From Brevibacillus brevis (GTDB lineage: Bacteria > Bacillota > Bacilli > Brevibacillales > Brevibacillaceae), in contig NZ_LR134338.1 in the NCBI RefSeq assembly GCF_900637055.1, positions 5,105,001-5,169,000 of the forward strand: a stretch of DNA of 64,000 nt, written 5' to 3'. Below are positions 8,700 to 17,892 of the stretch, one piece after another. Position numbers and translations under genes: made by a program. Positions within the stretch are counted from its first letter, which is position 1. Each line of letters begins with the position of its first letter. Below the pieces are notes generated by a model that ran no database searches, was not told the origin of the DNA, and worked only from the letters and a program-made list of their open reading frames with translations.

Positions 8700-9338
8700 A
8701 TGCGGACGATCTTGTTTGATTTCGACGGCACAGTTGCCGATACCCTCCCCTTGATCTTCACTGCTTTTCGCTCTACCTTTCAGCAGTTTTTACAAGAGCA
8801 TTATACCGACGAGCAGATTGTAGCTCTCTTTGGCCCCACAGAGACAGGCATTTTGCAAAACAAGCTTCCCTCACATGCGCATGACAACGCCCTCGCTCAT
8901 TTTTATCGTGTATACACAGATGAACACTCCCGCGTACAAAACCCTGAAAATATCCGAAGCATGCTCGATGAACTTCACGCAGCAGGTATCCAAATGGGAA
9001 TCGTAACAGGAAAAGGACGAAAAAGCGCTGACATCTCCCTTCGAGAATGGGGATTGGATTCGTATTTTTCCGTCGTGATCACAGGGGATGAGGTCACACA
9101 TCCAAAGCCTCATCCAGAAGGTATTTTTACCGCTATGAACCAGCTAGGCGCAACGCCTGCGGAAACCATTTTCGTAGGCGATAGTGATGCTGACGTATTG
9201 GCTGGTCGAGCCGCTGGTTTGCGAACCGTCGGTGTGGATTGGCTTTTGGTTACACAAAAGTCTGGAAAATTCGATCCCGAGCCTGACTACCACTTTACGG
9301 ATGTGCGAGCTTTTACCGATTGGATACTCGGACGCTAG
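8700..9338 (+). CDS. HAD-superfamily phosphatase (PpaX/Gph-like)
   Basis: 212 aa. Motif I is FDFDGTVADTLP with the nucleophile Asp, motif II is VTGKGRKS, and motifs III/IV are KPHPEG and GDSDADVLAGRAAG. A helical cap sits between motif I and motif II, placing it in HAD subfamily IA with pyrophosphatase PpaX and phosphoglycolate phosphatase. The exact substrate cannot be told. The start has AAAGGAGG 6-7 nt upstream. Confidence 0.82.
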   Translation: MRTILFDFDGTVADTLPLIFTAFRSTFQQFLQEHYTDEQIVALFGPTETGILQNKLPSHAHDNALAHFYRVYTDEHSRVQNPENIRSMLDELHAAGIQMGIVTGKGRKSADISLREWGLDSYFSVVITGDEVTHPKPHPEGIFTAMNQLGATPAETIFVGDSDADVLAGRAAGLRTVGVDWLLVTQKSGKFDPEPDYHFTDVRAFTDWILGR

Positions 9339-9344
9339 ATGAAA

Positions 9345-9386
9345 AAAGGGTGTGCCCTGCCGCCGAAGCGTGGACACACCCTTTGT
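9345..9386. terminator. Bidirectional terminator between HAD gene and proS
   Basis: AAAGGGTGTG (9345-9354) pairs with CACACCCTTT (9375-9384), with an A-run before and T-rich after. Confidence 0.85.
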
Positions 9387-9390
9387 TTGA

Positions 9391-10857
9391 TTAATACGCC
9401 CTTCCGAACCAGACACTATGCTGTGACTCTTTGCCGCAGCAAATGCAGGCTTTCTTTTGTATAGGAGGCTCAAACGGGATATTGCGAGAGGTGAACTTTG
9501 TTTCCTCTTTGATCTTCGATTCACAAGCATCATCCCCACACCAGCCAGCTAACACCCATCCGCTCGTCTTGTTTTCGCTCTCGTTTTTTGCAATATGAGC
9601 GGATAGCTGCTCCAGTGTATCGATCCCCAAATGTGAGTTCTCATCACGGAAGGCGAGTGCTTTTTGGAACATATTTTGCTGAATCTCTTCCAACAGTTGA
9701 ACAACTGTCTGCGCGATACCTTCAAGTGAAACCGTCACCTTCTCCCCCGTATCACGACGAGCCAGAATTACTTGACCATTTTCCACGTCACGCGGGCCGA
9801 GCTCCAGACGCAGAGGAACTCCGCGCATTTCCCACTCATTGAACTTCCAGCCTGGTGTTTCTTCGCGAAGATCGGCACGGACACGCACGCCTGCGGTCTT
9901 GATCTCGTCAAAGAGTGGATCAAACGCCTCCATCACCTTTTCGCGCAGCTTCATCGGACCGACTGGGATCATAATAACCTGTGTCGGAGCCATGCGAGGC
10001 GGCAACACGAGACCGCGGTCATCGCCATGCACCATGATCATCGAACCAATCAGCCGCGTAGAGGTTCCCCATGATGTGGTGTGAACGTACTTGAACTGAT
10101 TGTCACGATCCAAAAACTTGATTTCAAAGCCGCGCGCGAATTTATCGCCCAAATAGTGCGAGGTGCCCGCTTGCACTGCTTTGCCATCCTTCATCATCGC
10201 TTCAATGGAATACGTGTCGACAGCACCAGCAAAGCGTTCACTTGGTGTTTTTTGTCCCTTCCAAACCGGAATCGCCAGCTCCTGCTCGACGACCTCTCGG
10301 TAAATCTCCAGCATTTGCATCGTTTCCTGACGAGCTTCCTCCTCTGTCGCATGTGCCGTGTGGCCTTCCTGCCAGAGAAACTCCGATGTACGCAAGAACG
10401 GCATTGTCCGCTTTTCCCAACGAAAAACGTTTGCCCATTGGTTGATTAATACAGGCAGGTCGCGGTAGCTCTGAATCCACTGGCTGTACATATGACCGAT
10501 GATCGTCTCAGAGGTTGGACGTAGCGCCAGCTTTTCCTCTAGCGGCTCGCCCCCAGCCTCTGTTACCCAAGGCAGCTCTGGATTGAAGCCCTCGATATGC
10601 TCTTTTTCTTTTTGAAAGAAGGACTCGGGGATCAGCATCGGGAAATAGGCATTGCGATGCCCTGTCTCCTTGAAGCGCTTATTCATCGCCTCTTGAATTC
10701 GCTCCCATAGCTCGAAGCCATCCGGCTTGAACACGATGCAGCCGCGTACCGGTGTGTAGTCCATCAAATCCGCCTTTTTAATGGCATCGATGTACCAACG
10801 CGAAAAATCCTCCGATTGCGGTGTAATTTCTTTTACAAACGCTTTGTCCTCTTTCAT
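9391..10857 (-). CDS. proS: Prolyl-tRNA synthetase, archaeal/eukaryotic-like short form
   Basis: 488 aa class II aminoacyl-tRNA synthetase charging tRNA-Pro. The class II motifs are visible (LRPTSETIIGHMY; FRWEKRTMPFLRTSEFLWQEGH; GDDRGLVLPPRMAP). The length and the C-terminal extension with CxxC and a terminal tyrosine (GRAY) mark the archaeal/eukaryotic-type enzyme. It lacks the editing insertion of the longer bacterial form. A proline T-box leader lies directly upstream, so transcription should respond to uncharged tRNA-Pro. The start has AAAGGAG 8-9 nt upstream. Confidence 0.95.
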   Translation of the reverse strand: MKEDKAFVKEITPQSEDFSRWYIDAIKKADLMDYTPVRGCIVFKPDGFELWERIQEAMNKRFKETGHRNAYFPMLIPESFFQKEKEHIEGFNPELPWVTEAGGEPLEEKLALRPTSETIIGHMYSQWIQSYRDLPVLINQWANVFRWEKRTMPFLRTSEFLWQEGHTAHATEEEARQETMQMLEIYREVVEQELAIPVWKGQKTPSERFAGAVDTYSIEAMMKDGKAVQAGTSHYLGDKFARGFEIKFLDRDNQFKYVHTTSWGTSTRLIGSMIMVHGDDRGLVLPPRMAPTQVIMIPVGPMKLREKVMEAFDPLFDEIKTAGVRVRADLREETPGWKFNEWEMRGVPLRLELGPRDVENGQVILARRDTGEKVTVSLEGIAQTVVQLLEEIQQNMFQKALAFRDENSHLGIDTLEQLSAHIAKNESENKTSGWVLAGWCGDDACESKIKEETKFTSRNIPFEPPIQKKACICCGKESQHSVWFGRAY

Positions 10858-10889
10858 CCGTCTACGCTCCTTTTTATTCTTACGTAAAA

Positions 10890-11145
10890 TGCAAAAAATC
10901 CCCCATCCCTAAAAGGGACGGAGGATCAACTTCCGCGGTACCACCCTGATTGACTACAGCATACGCCATAGTCCTCTCGACAACCCGATAACGGTGGGCA
11001 TCCGGCTCAGCTCTTCACCAGCGGCTTCAGGATGGGGTGCAGTTATCCTTTACGTATCAGCCTTCCAGACTAGGGCCGACTCTCTGTTACGAGGGAATAG
11101 CTGCGGGTCCTTTCATAGCCTTTTGTGACTATCTATTAACTAAAC
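10890..11145 (-). promoter_or_regulatory. T-box leader (proline) of proS
   Basis: On the minus strand the T-box core AGGGTGGTACCGCG (about 10933-10946) is preceded by Stem I with an AGAGAG motif. A specifier CCC (11034-11036) is followed by A. The spacing from specifier to the following stem matches that of the leuA T-boxes in this window. A terminator stem around 10896-10925 ends in TTTTTT. CCC encodes proline, consistent with proS. Uncharged tRNA binding would favour the antiterminator. Confidence 0.92.
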
Positions 11146-11170
11146 ATATTAGCGAGTCACATCGTGGTTG

Positions 11171-11782
11171 TCAATTGTTGATACGGGCAGCGATTCTGGA
11201 GCCGAGCTTCACGTAGATCGGATAGGCAACCACTGAAATCATAACACCTTTGAAGAGATTGAATGGTACGATTCCGTACAGAACCAATGACCAGATACTT
11301 GTCGCATTGAACATGGTCAAAAGCTGTTCAATCGGCATTTGATAAAGCACAGCGTACGCAGGCAACAGCACATACGCATTTGCGACAGCCATGACAATCG
11401 TCATCAACAGCGTTCCCAGAGCAAGACCCGTCAGGAAGCCTTTTTTGCCTTGGCCGAGACGCTGCATGTAGACAGCCGCAAAAATAAAGCTTGATCCCGC
11501 TACAACGTTTGCGAGCTCACCGATCAACAGACCGTCTGTATTTTTGAATAGCATGTGCAGTGTATTTTTCAGTACCTCGATAATAACGCCGGCTACAGGT
11601 CCGTACATGAGTCCCCCGATCAATGCCGGGAGTGTGCTGAAATCGAGCTTCAAAAAGCTTGGCATCAGCGGAACAGGAACCTCGAGATACTGCAGAATAA
11701 ATGCAACGGCCGCCAGCATGGGAATCGTCACCAGCTTTTGGGTTGCACGTGTGCGCGAAGAATGCAGCGCTGTTTCTTTCAT
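11171..11782 (-). CDS. ribU: Riboflavin ECF transporter S component RibU
   Basis: 203 aa, about six hydrophobic segments, with the ECF S-component pattern near the N-terminus (MLAAVAFILQYLEVPVP...KLDFSTLPALIGGLMYGP). This matches RibU, the substrate-binding membrane subunit that works with the shared EcfAA'T module to import riboflavin. The start at 11782 is chosen because GAGGAG is 9 nt upstream; an ATG at 11791 abuts it. The upstream FMN riboswitch supports the assignment strongly. Confidence 0.93.
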   Translation of the reverse strand: MKETALHSSRTRATQKLVTIPMLAAVAFILQYLEVPVPLMPSFLKLDFSTLPALIGGLMYGPVAGVIIEVLKNTLHMLFKNTDGLLIGELANVVAGSSFIFAAVYMQRLGQGKKGFLTGLALGTLLMTIVMAVANAYVLLPAYAVLYQMPIEQLLTMFNATSIWSLVLYGIVPFNLFKGVMISVVAYPIYVKLGSRIAARINN

Positions 11783-11864
11783 GTTTACCATCTCCTCATT
11801 TTTCTACTCCTTCTTGAGGAATGGCAACAGTCGTTGTAAGCTCACACGTCTTGTTACACAAACA

Positions 11865-11897
11865 GAAAAACCCTGTGGCTATAAGTTCCACAGGGCA
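11865..11897 (-). terminator. Riboswitch expression-platform terminator of ribU
   Basis: Read on the minus strand CCCTGTGG (11888-11895) pairs with CCACAGGG (11871-11878) and is followed by TTTTT. It lies between the FMN aptamer and ribU, so FMN binding would favour this terminator. Confidence 0.8.
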
Positions 11898-12017
11898 TTT
11901 GCAAGCGTATGACAAAACCATGCGCAAATAAAAGGTACAAGAAACAAGAGGACTGGCCTCAACGTTCTTATCCCGTTTGCACAGGCAAACAAGCACGTGT
12001 GATAAACGTACTGTCGT

Positions 12018-12172
12018 CATCCTTCTCCCATCCAGACTGTACTGTCGGCTCTGGAATCACACCAGATCCTGCACTCCGTCGCTACTTGCAGCTCGGGAGG
12101 CTCGCGGGCTTAACATGCACAAAGCATGATCACCGCCGGTCGGGAATTTCACCCTGCCCCGAAGGAATGTGT
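12018..12172 (-). promoter_or_regulatory. FMN riboswitch (RFN element)
   Basis: On the minus strand the conserved blocks appear in order: CTTCGGGGCAGGGTGAAATT, CCCGACCGGCGGT, AGCCCGCGAGC, and a closing GGATGGGAGAAGGATG. These are the highly conserved loops of the FMN aptamer. Located upstream of ribU with a terminator between, it should shut off riboflavin uptake when FMN is plentiful. Confidence 0.97.
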
Positions 12173-12187
12173 AGTTGTATACAGCAT

Positions 12188-12215
12188 ATTATACTGCTGT
12201 TTTTTGATTTGACAA
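12188..12215 (-). promoter_or_regulatory. SigA promoter of the ribU riboswitch transcript
   Basis: TTGTCA (12210-12215), a 16-nt spacer and TATAAT (12188-12193) on the minus strand, placing transcription start close to the first base of the FMN aptamer. Confidence 0.8.
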
Positions 12216-12283
12216 TAGAGGAAACTGCCAAAGCGACACTTTTTGTTTATTTTTCCGATTTGTTTAGTTGGTATAACAATAAT

Positions 12284-12434
12284 CGGCTTGGTAGTTACCT
12301 TGACCAAAAAGAAATAGACCGCCCTTGAGTTGACACCTCAGCGGTCTATTTCACACCCAGATCTGAGCCGCACCCCTTTGCGGGAAGCGCCTATTGTACC
12401 GACCGTTCCGGTTGCCGCCGGGACGTTTTTTTTT
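12284..12434 (+). ncRNA. Candidate small RNA, unclassified
   Basis: A strong intrinsic terminator (stem 12404-12411 with 12418-12425, then nine T) points along the plus strand, yet no plus-strand gene precedes it. Upstream, a TGG-TATAAC extended -10-like element (12269-12277) could start a transcript of about 150 nt. This would contain a hairpin AAATAGACCGC/GCGGTCTATTT. No known RNA family was recognised. The same hairpin could instead terminate the ABC operon on the minus strand. Confidence 0.4.
12312..12351 (-). terminator. Hairpin, probable terminator of the ABC-2 operon
   Basis: AAATAGACCGC (12312-12322) and GCGGTCTATTT (12341-12351) form an 11-bp perfect stem with an inner TGAG/CTCA pairing. 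On the minus strand it is followed by CTTTTTGG. It is about 130 nt past the last ABC gene. Confidence 0.55.
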
Positions 12435-12480
12435 ACATTATGCTTTTAATATTACCACAACGACTTCAGATTATAAATCA

Positions 12481-13278
12481 TCAAGAACCCGCTCCTCGAT
12501 ACTTCGTGACACCCCAGTTCCAAACGAGAAGCCCGATACCGAAGAAAATGACAGCCACTACCGGTGTCATTGCCGCATATGTGTACCAGACTTCCTTGCG
12601 CAAAAAGTATGCCGCCGGATAAACACCCACGAAGGCAAACGGCAGCACGTAGGTGAGCACAAAGCGAATAGCCTTGTTGTAAACGTCTACCGGATAGCGC
12701 CCATATTGCTGGATGTTGTAAATCATCGGGGCAATCCCTGTACGTGAGTCGGAAAAGAAGCTAACCGCAGCAATCGCGGTATACACGCCACCGTAAATCA
12801 ATGCCCCGCTGATCGAGAGCCCGATAAAGATGAACACGTCGTACCAGTAAAACGACAAATCGAGTTGAATGGCAGCATACCCCATGATGATAATCCCGGT
12901 TATGACTCCAAAAATACGGTCTGGCGCAATCGACTCGAGGCACACCTGCGCCAGATTGTGAATCGGTCTCGTCAGGATGCGATCCATCTCGCCCCGGATG
13001 ATATACCGTTCGTTGAAGTCCCAAAACCCGAAGAACATCGAGAACAACGCGTATGGAACCAAGAAGAAACCATAGATAAAGATAATCTCATCACGCGTCC
13101 AATCCCCCATAAGCGGAACATGCGTGAACACGACAATAATAAAGATGAGATTGATCAACTCAGAAACCAGATTGGACACAAAATCCCCGATAAAATCTGT
13201 GCGATAGGCTAGTCTCGTCTTGAAGTACTGGCTCAGGTAGTCGGCAAAAATACTGAAAATATGTCTCATGTTTTGCAT
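12481..13278 (-). CDS. ABC-2 type permease, subunit 2
   Basis: 265 aa integral membrane protein with about six hydrophobic segments and the ABC-2 family motif NERYIIRGEMDRILTRP in a cytoplasmic loop. It resembles the ABC2_membrane_6-like permeases that pair with a second, dissimilar permease. The start at 13278 follows GGAGGG by 6 nt, and that ribosome site overlaps the stop region of the upstream permease gene. It is the third gene of an exporter operon; the substrate is unknown. Confidence 0.8.
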   Translation of the reverse strand: MQNMRHIFSIFADYLSQYFKTRLAYRTDFIGDFVSNLVSELINLIFIIVVFTHVPLMGDWTRDEIIFIYGFFLVPYALFSMFFGFWDFNERYIIRGEMDRILTRPIHNLAQVCLESIAPDRIFGVITGIIIMGYAAIQLDLSFYWYDVFIFIGLSISGALIYGGVYTAIAAVSFFSDSRTGIAPMIYNIQQYGRYPVDVYNKAIRFVLTYVLPFAFVGVYPAAYFLRKEVWYTYAAMTPVVAVIFFGIGLLVWNWGVTKYRGAGS

Positions 13279-13281
13279 GCT

Positions 13282-14076
13282 CTACCCTCCTTGCACAACC
13301 AGCTTGTTGCGGGCAAGACGCCACATCACCAAGATGGGAACCAGTATGACAAACATCCAGATGACCTGAAAACCGATCAATTCCCAGGAACGTTCCGTTG
13401 TAATCGCACCTGTGAAGATCAGGCTCGGATAGTAGTTGACCGCCTGAAATGGAAGGTAACCCATTACCGTTTGCGCCCAGCCCGGGAAAAAGCTGATCGG
13501 CAGCACGAGACCAGACAACAGATCCACCACGACCCGCTTGGCTCGCATCATGCCATCGTTTCGGAACAGGAAGAAAGTGAGCAAGCCTGTCACCAGATTG
13601 ATTTGTGTATTGATCAAAAACGCACACATTAAGCTGATCAAATACAGCCCCCATCCAGTCGCTGTCGCCGGAAAGCTGAACGGAATGATCAAGCTGATAA
13701 GGAAGATCCCTGGACCCGCAAAAAAGAGAAAGCGAAAGATCCCTTCCCCAAACGCCTGCGCCGTTTTCACGGACAAGTAATTATAAGGGCGTATCATTTC
13801 GATCGCGACCTTGCCTTCTCGGACGTCCTGGGCTATTTCTGTATCGATGTTGTTAAAATAAAACGCCCGCGACATCCATGCAATCGCAACGTAGGAAGTC
13901 ATCTGTTCCACCGTAAGCCCGCCCAGCTGCTGCTGCCCTCCGTAGATCGCTCCCCACAAAAAGTAGTACGCACCGATATTGATCGCGTAGATAATGATTC
14001 CGCTGTAATAGTTCACACGATAGGCAAGCATCGTCAAAAACCTCATGCGGATGAGTTCCATATAAAGCTTACGCAT
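13282..14076 (-). CDS. ABC-2 type permease, subunit 1
   Basis: 264 aa membrane protein with about six hydrophobic segments. The loop sequence DVREGKVAIEMIRPYNY parallels the RGEMDRILTRP loop of the next gene, so the two permeases are distant relatives that probably form a heterodimer. Its start overlaps the end of the ATPase gene by 8 bp, and its stop is 3 bp from the next start. This is tight coupling expected for subunits of one exporter. Substrate is not evident. Confidence 0.8.
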   Translation of the reverse strand: MRKLYMELIRMRFLTMLAYRVNYYSGIIIYAINIGAYYFLWGAIYGGQQQLGGLTVEQMTSYVAIAWMSRAFYFNNIDTEIAQDVREGKVAIEMIRPYNYLSVKTAQAFGEGIFRFLFFAGPGIFLISLIIPFSFPATATGWGLYLISLMCAFLINTQINLVTGLLTFFLFRNDGMMRAKRVVVDLLSGLVLPISFFPGWAQTVMGYLPFQAVNYYPSLIFTGAITTERSWELIGFQVIWMFVILVPILVMWRLARNKLVVQGG

Positions 14077-15079
14077 GGCTTCTTACCTCTTGGTCTGAGG
14101 AATAAATGTTGCGAACGATATCCTCTGTGCTCGTCTCCTCGATTTTCACGTCACTGACTTCAAACGATGACATGACCGTCGACAAAACAAAGGGCAGCAT
14201 TTCCTGACTCCGCGCTACTTTTACACTGAGGGTAAAATCATTGATTTGCTCGATCTCACAAGGCATCTCTCCCAATGCCTGACGGAGTGCGGCTGCTGAA
14301 GTGCGCTTTTTCATTTGGAAGGACACCTCTGTGCCATTGCCCCATTTTTCCTTGAGGTCATTCAGCAAGCCATCGAAGATCAGCTTCCCTTTGTCCATGA
14401 CAAGCACGCGTTTACAGAGTGCTTCGATGTCTGACACATCGTGAGTCGTCAACAAGATCGTCATATTTTCCGTCTCGTTCAGATTGCGGAGAAACTCACG
14501 GATTTTTTGCTTAACAAGTACATCGAGTCCAACTGTCGGTTCATCCAGAAACAGCAGGCGTGGCTTATGAATCAACGAAGCAGCCACTTCACAGCGCATC
14601 CGCTGACCGAGACTCAGCTTGCGTACTGGCTGACTGACAAACGAAGAAATCTCCAGCTCCTCAATCAAGCGCTCCAGCCACTTTTCTCCTTCTGCCTCAT
14701 CAACCTTATAAACACTTTTCAACAGACGAAATGACTCAAGCGGAGATAGATCCCACCAAAGCTGAGAGCGCTGCCCGAAAACAACTCCGATGGATCGAAC
14801 GTACTCTTCCCGCTGCTTGAAAGGCACATAGCCGTTAATGACGATTTCGCCGTCGCTCGGGGTCAAGATACCAGTCAGCATCTTGATCGTCGTCGATTTT
14901 CCGGCACCATTTTCCCCAATCAGCGCGAACATTTCCCCTTCCTCTACTGTAAAGGAAAGGTCATCCACTGCTTTTACCGTCTTGTACTCCCGACTGAACA
15001 AATCACGAAAAGCACCACCAAGGCCCGGTCTGGACTGATGGATGCGGAAATCCTTTTGCAAATGATTTACTTGAATCAT
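14069..15079 (-). CDS. ABC-2 exporter ATPase subunit
   Basis: 336 aa. Walker A is GENGAGKST, the Q-loop region is VVFGQRSQLWWDL, the signature is LSLGQRMRCE, Walker B is LLFLDEPTVGLD, and the switch His is in LTTHDVSD. The C-terminal 90 residues form an extra domain common in NatA-like exporters. It is the first gene of the operon with two ABC-2 permeases. The ATG at 15079 has only a weak ribosome site. Lipid, drug or antimicrobial export are all possible. Confidence 0.85.
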   Translation of the reverse strand: MIQVNHLQKDFRIHQSRPGLGGAFRDLFSREYKTVKAVDDLSFTVEEGEMFALIGENGAGKSTTIKMLTGILTPSDGEIVINGYVPFKQREEYVRSIGVVFGQRSQLWWDLSPLESFRLLKSVYKVDEAEGEKWLERLIEELEISSFVSQPVRKLSLGQRMRCEVAASLIHKPRLLFLDEPTVGLDVLVKQKIREFLRNLNETENMTILLTTHDVSDIEALCKRVLVMDKGKLIFDGLLNDLKEKWGNGTEVSFQMKKRTSAAALRQALGEMPCEIEQINDFTLSVKVARSQEMLPFVLSTVMSSFEVSDVKIEETSTEDIVRNIYSSDQEVRSHA

Positions 15080-15168
15080 GGAAAACCGTCCTTTTTTCTT
15101 CGCTTAAATACCATTTGTAGTGTATATGAGCCAATCGAATTGTGCAAAAGGCAAACTGCACCAAACTG

Positions 15169-16011
15169 TTAATGAAGATAAAGAATCATTCCCGTTTTGT
15201 CGTCTGACTTTTTAAAGCGGATATAGCGAGTGCACTCAGGATCGTTGTTTTCCAGAGTGATAAGTTCGTCTGTATAACGTTGCAGCCCTTTATGTACGAT
15301 TGGCAGCACCGTCTCTTCCCACTTCGGCTGTGCTCCACCTAAAGCTCTCGGCATGAAAAGTCCATCCGTTGCCAGCACCAATGCATTCACGCCAACTCGA
15401 TTCATGCGTCCATACTCGATAAAATCCCGACAGGCAACATCGCCATTCAACACGCCGTAGCCTCCTGGTCCATTCGCCTGATAGCGGTTATGGATCAGGA
15501 TGTCCATACATCGTTCATACAGCTCTGTTCGGGTACACAATCCTTCGTTGATTCCGTCTTCCCACTTCGTCAAGGCGGCCTGTTCCAAATGGCTGACTTG
15601 CGTATGCGTCAGGGGTCGTACAGTGTCATCCTCATAAACGGCAAATATCATGCAATCTCCCAACTGCGCGTACTCGATATGGGCATCTCCTACACGGACG
15701 ACTGCACAGGCCGCACCCCACAACGCTTCCTTTTTCTCAAGATCGATGCCGCTTTGCCGCATCTGCTCCTGAAGGGCTTCGTTAATCGTCTCCAAATAAT
15801 CATGCAAAGCTGCATCCTCTGGCATTGCTTCCAGCTGCTTTTTAACGAGCTCAGCCGCGATAGCTCCGCCTGTCTGTCCGGCTGCGTTCTCATACGGAAT
15901 CAGGGACGTAATGCCGTCGATAACCGCATACACATGCTTGACCTGCTGAATCACATAGGCGTCCTCATTGCTTTTGCCGCTTCCTTTCATGGAGATGCAC
16001 TCAAGTTTCAT
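15169..16011 (-). CDS. PP2C-like protein phosphatase
   Basis: 280 aa. The N-terminal GSGKSNEDAYVI and AVIDGITSL match the metal-binding motifs of PPM/PP2C phosphatases (N/D-E-D and DG). LVLATDGLF and the later acidic D residues supply the other metal ligands. There is no transmembrane segment or sensor domain, so it is a stand-alone cytosolic phosphatase with unknown target. The start at 16011 follows GGCGGGG by about 6 nt; a longer reading from 16032 has no ribosome site. Confidence 0.75.
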   Translation of the reverse strand: MKLECISMKGSGKSNEDAYVIQQVKHVYAVIDGITSLIPYENAAGQTGGAIAAELVKKQLEAMPEDAALHDYLETINEALQEQMRQSGIDLEKKEALWGAACAVVRVGDAHIEYAQLGDCMIFAVYEDDTVRPLTHTQVSHLEQAALTKWEDGINEGLCTRTELYERCMDILIHNRYQANGPGGYGVLNGDVACRDFIEYGRMNRVGVNALVLATDGLFMPRALGGAQPKWEETVLPIVHKGLQRYTDELITLENNDPECTRYIRFKKSDDKTGMILYLH

Positions 16012-16161
16012 GATGACCCCGCCTTTATCCATGGAGTGATTTGCTTGAAAATTGTATCATTTTTCTTTTCCTTCATCTATAGCTCTCCGTTCATATCCAG
16101 TTGTTGAACAGCTGTGGTAAGATAATGAAGGACTTTTTCCAAAAGAAAAGAGGGAATATGC

Positions 16162-17448
16162 ATGAAACGTGAACGATCCGCGCAACTGCACGAGCAAGCA
16201 CTCGACGTCATTCTAGGCGGGGTGAACAGCCCTTCCCGCTCTTTCAAGGCTGTAGGCGGGGGAGCACCCGTAACGATGGAACGTGCCCAGGGCGCGTATT
16301 TCTGGGACGTGGACGGCAATCGATATATTGACTATTTAGCAGCATATGGCCCCATCATTACTGGCCATGCACATCCACATGTGACCAAAGCGATTTGCGA
16401 AGCAGCTGCCAACGGCACCCTGTACGGTACTCCTACTCCATGGGAAATTACCTTCGCAAACATGATCCGCGAAGCAATCCCTTCGATGGAGCGCATTCGA
16501 TTCAACAACTCTGGTACAGAAGCAGTCATGACCTGCATTCGTGTAGCACGCGCCTATACTGGTCGTGTCAAAATCATCAAATTCGCAGGCTGCTACCACG
16601 GCCACTCTGATTTGGTGCTCGTTGCTGCCGGCTCCGGGCCATCTACCCTGGGAATTCCGGACAGTGCAGGTATTCCACAAAGCATTGCCAGCGAAGTCAT
16701 TACGGTACCTTTTAATAATATCGAAGCCTTCGCAGATGCTATGAGCAAATGGGGTAACGAAACAGCTTGCGTACTCGTTGAGCCGATTGTCGGCAACTTC
16801 GGTATCGTGGCACCTGAGCCTGGCTTCTTGGAAGAGGTTAACCGCATCACGCACGAAGCAGGCGCACTTGTCGTCTACGATGAAGTGATTACGGCCTTCC
16901 GCTTCTGCTATGGCGGAGCACAAAACCTACTCGGAGTCGAGCCTGATCTGACTGCATTGGGCAAAATTATCGGTGGCGGCCTGCCGATCGGTGCTTATGG
17001 CGGTCGTCGGGAAATCATGGAGCAAGTCGCCCCACTCGGACCTGCTTATCAAGCAGGAACAATGGCTGGTAATCCTGCTTCCATCCGTGCGGGAATTGCC
17101 TGCCTGGAAGTATTGAAGCAACCGGGCGTGTACGATGAATTCGAACGTCTGGGCGCTATGCTTGCGAACGGAATCATCGAGGCCGCAAACAAACACGGCG
17201 TAACCATCCAGCTCAATCGTGTAAAAGGGGCATTGGCAGTTTACTTCACGGACGAGCCTGTTCATGATTACGATGCAGCTCAAAAAGCGAATGGAGAAAT
17301 TTTTGCCCGCTTCTTCCAGCTGATGCTGAATGAAGGGGTATGCCTAGCACCATCCAAATATGAAGCTTGGTTCGTGACGACAGCTCATACAGAAGAGGAC
17401 ATTCAATACACCATTGCGGCTGTAAACCGCGCCTTTTCTCAGCTGTAA
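16162..17448 (+). CDS. gsaB: Glutamate-1-semialdehyde 2,1-aminomutase
   Basis: 428 aa PLP enzyme converting glutamate-1-semialdehyde to 5-aminolevulinate for haem. SRSFKAVGGGAPVTMERAQG, FNNSGTEAVMTCIRVARAYTGR, the cofactor Asp in VVYDEVITAFR and the Schiff-base Lys in LGKIIGGGLPIGAYGG are all present. Length is normal. It stands apart from any hem operon, like the second copy (gsaB) of B. subtilis, which also lies in the perR to fabL interval. The start has AGAGGGA 6 nt upstream. Confidence 0.93.
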   Translation: MKRERSAQLHEQALDVILGGVNSPSRSFKAVGGGAPVTMERAQGAYFWDVDGNRYIDYLAAYGPIITGHAHPHVTKAICEAAANGTLYGTPTPWEITFANMIREAIPSMERIRFNNSGTEAVMTCIRVARAYTGRVKIIKFAGCYHGHSDLVLVAAGSGPSTLGIPDSAGIPQSIASEVITVPFNNIEAFADAMSKWGNETACVLVEPIVGNFGIVAPEPGFLEEVNRITHEAGALVVYDEVITAFRFCYGGAQNLLGVEPDLTALGKIIGGGLPIGAYGGRREIMEQVAPLGPAYQAGTMAGNPASIRAGIACLEVLKQPGVYDEFERLGAMLANGIIEAANKHGVTIQLNRVKGALAVYFTDEPVHDYDAAQKANGEIFARFFQLMLNEGVCLAPSKYEAWFVTTAHTEEDIQYTIAAVNRAFSQL

Positions 17449-17527
17449 ACCATTCCCACGTCCTTTCGCATCCGTCCGAGGAAATAATAAGCCTGTTCGC
17501 GATAATGTTTTCGAGGAGGATATCCCG

Positions 17528-17668
17528 GTGTCCAAAGGTGAACAATCATATCCGCAGGCTCCTGAAAAGACGTTGGATTCAAAAATGAGCAGTAAAATGC
17601 TCGAAGTGAAGGGCTTTCAAAACCCGCGAAAAACCGAGCATCACAAAACCCAAAATCACGACAGGTGA
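17528..17668 (+). CDS. Hypothetical small hydrophilic protein
   Basis: 46-aa reading frame starting with GTG, preceded by a near-ideal ribosome site GAGGAGGA with 7-nt spacing and followed at once by a strong terminator. The product is basic and rich in Lys, Gln, His and Asn (ends KTEHHKTQNHDR) with no hydrophobic stretch. This is the style of small spore or stress proteins, but no family was recognised. It fills the 444-bp interval between gsaB and the YugP-like gene. Confidence 0.55.
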   Translation: MSKGEQSYPQAPEKTLDSKMSSKMLEVKGFQNPRKTEHHKTQNHDR

Positions 17669-17673
17669 GCATC

Positions 17674-17723
17674 AAAACAGACACATTCCCACTCATGCTG
17701 ACGAGGAATGTGTCTGTTTTTTT
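17674..17723 (+). terminator. Strong intrinsic terminator
   Basis: AAAACAGACACATTCC (17674-17689) pairs perfectly with GGAATGTGTCTGTTTT (17705-17720), followed by further T. Confidence 0.9.
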
Positions 17724-17737
17724 GGTATGCAGCAACA

Positions 17738-17766
17738 TTGTCAATAATGGTCAGAGATTGTACAAT
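17738..17766 (+). promoter_or_regulatory. SigA-type promoter of the YugP-like gene
   Basis: TTGTCA (17738-17743), a 17-nt spacer and TACAAT (17761-17766), about 130 bp before the start codon. Confidence 0.6.
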
Positions 17767-17892
17767 AAAATAGTGAAACTGTCATAGGACTTATTCGTAT
17801 ACATGAATATGGGACAGAATGAAGTAGTAAGGTTACATGTATGGCTTAGCAACATTTCGTTTTCATAGATTACAACGAGGAGTGAGTGTGGA

